This document shows, piece after piece, positions 5,499 to 6,017 of a stretch of DNA of 6,017 nucleotides. Location of the stretch: the NCBI GenBank assembly GCA_009914575.1, contig WNEB01000106.1, forward strand, positions 1 through 6,017, written 5' to 3'. Each line of letters opens with the position of its first letter. The first letter of the stretch is position 1. The notes under the pieces are model-generated. The model worked only from the letters and a program-made list of their open reading frames with translations. It did not search any database and had not been told where the DNA came from. The DNA is from Burkholderia gladioli (GTDB lineage: Bacteria; Pseudomonadota; Gammaproteobacteria; Burkholderiales; Burkholderiaceae). A program made the position numbers and the translations under genes.

Positions 5499-5638
5499 AA
5501 TGGGAATCCGAACCATTGCGGTTCGACCTTGGCGTACGACGGCACCCAGATCATCGCCACCACCGGCAACACCAGCAACCAGAGCCAGCGCTTGGCGGCC
5601 TGGTTGGCCTTGGCTTCGTGAGCCATGACGTGGCGGTT

Positions 5639-6017
5639 TCAATAGTGAAGTGCAACACGCCGCTGGTTAATGGGCTGGAACTCGGTCGGCGGGGTTAGCC
5701 AGAACCTGAGCCAGGATTTGCAAAGGGGTGTGCCAGTTCAGTCCGGCGCGTGGTCGAGTGTTGAGTAAGTCGGCAATCGCATCGAGGTCGTCTTGAGAGT
5801 AGATGGACAGATCCGTGCCCTTGGGCAAGTACTGGCGCAGCAGGCCGTTGGTGTTCTCACACGTGCCGCGCTGCCAAGGGCTGTGCGGGTCGCAGAAGTA
5901 GACGCGAACGTTGGTCGCGGCTGTCAGTTCGGCATGTCGCGCCATCTCGCGGCCTTGGTCGTAGGTCAACGTCTGGCGCAGCGGTTCGACGAGCAATTGA
6001 AGCTTGGTCGTGAAGGC
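5639..6017 (-). mobile_element. IS30-family insertion sequence, 3' end (partial)
   Basis: The right part of the window is the 3' portion of an IS30-family element, shown by its transposase. Below the transposase stop the sequence runs GTGTTGCACTTCACTATTGAAA on the minus strand, and the DUF3311 start follows at 5626, so the IS end must fall around 5638-5645. The boundary is approximate because the other terminus and the 2-3 bp target duplication are not visible. TTGCAC at 5655-5650 resembles an outward -35 hexamer, but no -10 lies at the right distance beyond the end. Confidence 0.7.
5667..6017 (-). CDS. IS30-family transposase, C-terminal part (partial)
   Basis: DDE-type transposase; the visible 116 residues run off the right edge, entering as [15 protein letters not shown] and ending at TAA 5669-5667. 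The catalytic-core signature of the family is clear: the second Asp in [16 protein letters not shown] and the Glu in [20 protein letters not shown]. They are separated by 33 residues, as in the DD(33)E motif of IS30 transposases. The family-typical [25 protein letters not shown] follows. The N-terminal DNA-binding domain and first catalytic Asp lie outside the window. No internal stop or frameshift is seen, so the copy may be complete. Confidence 0.92.
   Translation of the reverse strand, partial: AFTTKLQLLVEPLRQTLTYDQGREMARHAELTAATNVRVYFCDPHSPWQRGTCENTNGLLRQYLPKGTDLSIYSQDDLDAIADLLNTRPRAGLNWHTPLQILAQVLANPADRVPAH

Larger units (their letters stand above)
5184..5626 (-). pseudogene. DUF3311 small membrane protein gene, interrupted by a 190-bp element
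   Basis: DUF3311 proteins are membrane proteins of roughly 80 residues, encoded directly upstream of SSS-family permeases and presumed to assist them; their exact role is unknown. The N-terminal half reads from ATG at 5626: MAHEAKANQAAKRWLWLLVL, then one hydrophobic helix, then KVEPQWFGFPFFYW (46 residues). There the inserted element gives LS and a TGA stop at 5482-5480. The C-terminal half resumes at 5297 with FYWYQLAWVFISAAITAFVY and ends at TGA 5186-5184, overlapping the mctP ATG. Joining the halves at the duplicated FYW restores an 80-residue protein. The insertion plus duplicated target adds 200 bp, so the two halves are also out of frame. No Shine-Dalgarno precedes 5626; an IS30 end lies about 12 bp upstream and has probably replaced the native signals. 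Confidence 0.88.

Noticed and set aside
5639..5666. The MITE as a deletion derivative of the neighbouring IS30 element
   Set aside because: Its terminal repeats do not match the visible IS30 end sequence, and IS30 makes 2-3 bp rather than 10-bp target duplications.

Overview
The window looks like a chromosome segment of a beta-proteobacterium, most likely Burkholderia sensu stricto. Three things suggest this: very high GC with strong G/C bias at third codon positions, a transaldolase of the Burkholderia talB type, and a small DUF3311 membrane protein gene overlapping a MctP-type monocarboxylate permease gene. The species cannot be fixed from sequence alone. Three different mobile elements in 6 kb suggest an IS-rich lineage.

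Layout, left to right. (1) 1-127: the 5' end of an IS3-like insertion sequence, reading leftwards off the window, with terminal sequence, promoter, strong ribosome binding site and the first 21 codons of orfA. (2) 128-225: the last codons of an unrecognised rightward gene cut off by that IS. (3) 391-1608 (+): benE, a benzoate/H+ symporter-family membrane protein whose conserved N-terminus lies upstream of its first ATG, implying a rare ATT start. (4) 1963-2916 (+): intact transaldolase talB, behind a long GC-rich leader with a hairpin and no Shine-Dalgarno sequence. (5) 3097-3531 (+): a PhnB-like VOC-fold protein with its own promoter and RBS. (6) 3569-3608: a strong terminator shared by convergent transcription units. 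(7) 3637-5187 (-): intact mctP. (8) 5184-5626 (-): its upstream partner, a DUF3311 gene whose stop overlaps the mctP start, now broken. (9) 5667-6017 (-): the C-terminal part of an IS30-family transposase, whose IS end lies about 12 bp upstream of the DUF3311 start.

The most notable feature is inside the broken DUF3311 gene. It is a 190-bp non-coding element (5299-5488) with 23-bp imperfect terminal inverted repeats (21/23 identical), flanked by a perfect 10-bp direct repeat of the target, and carrying a 19-bp perfect internal hairpin. Removing it together with one copy of the 10-bp repeat restores an uninterrupted 80-residue protein. This is the pattern of a miniature inverted-repeat transposable element (MITE).

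The metabolic genes (benzoate uptake, pentose phosphate pathway, small-acid uptake) are individually ordinary and do not form a pathway cluster. What is unusual is the double hit on the DUF3311-mctP operon: an IS30 copy just upstream and a MITE inside the first gene, with mctP itself left intact.
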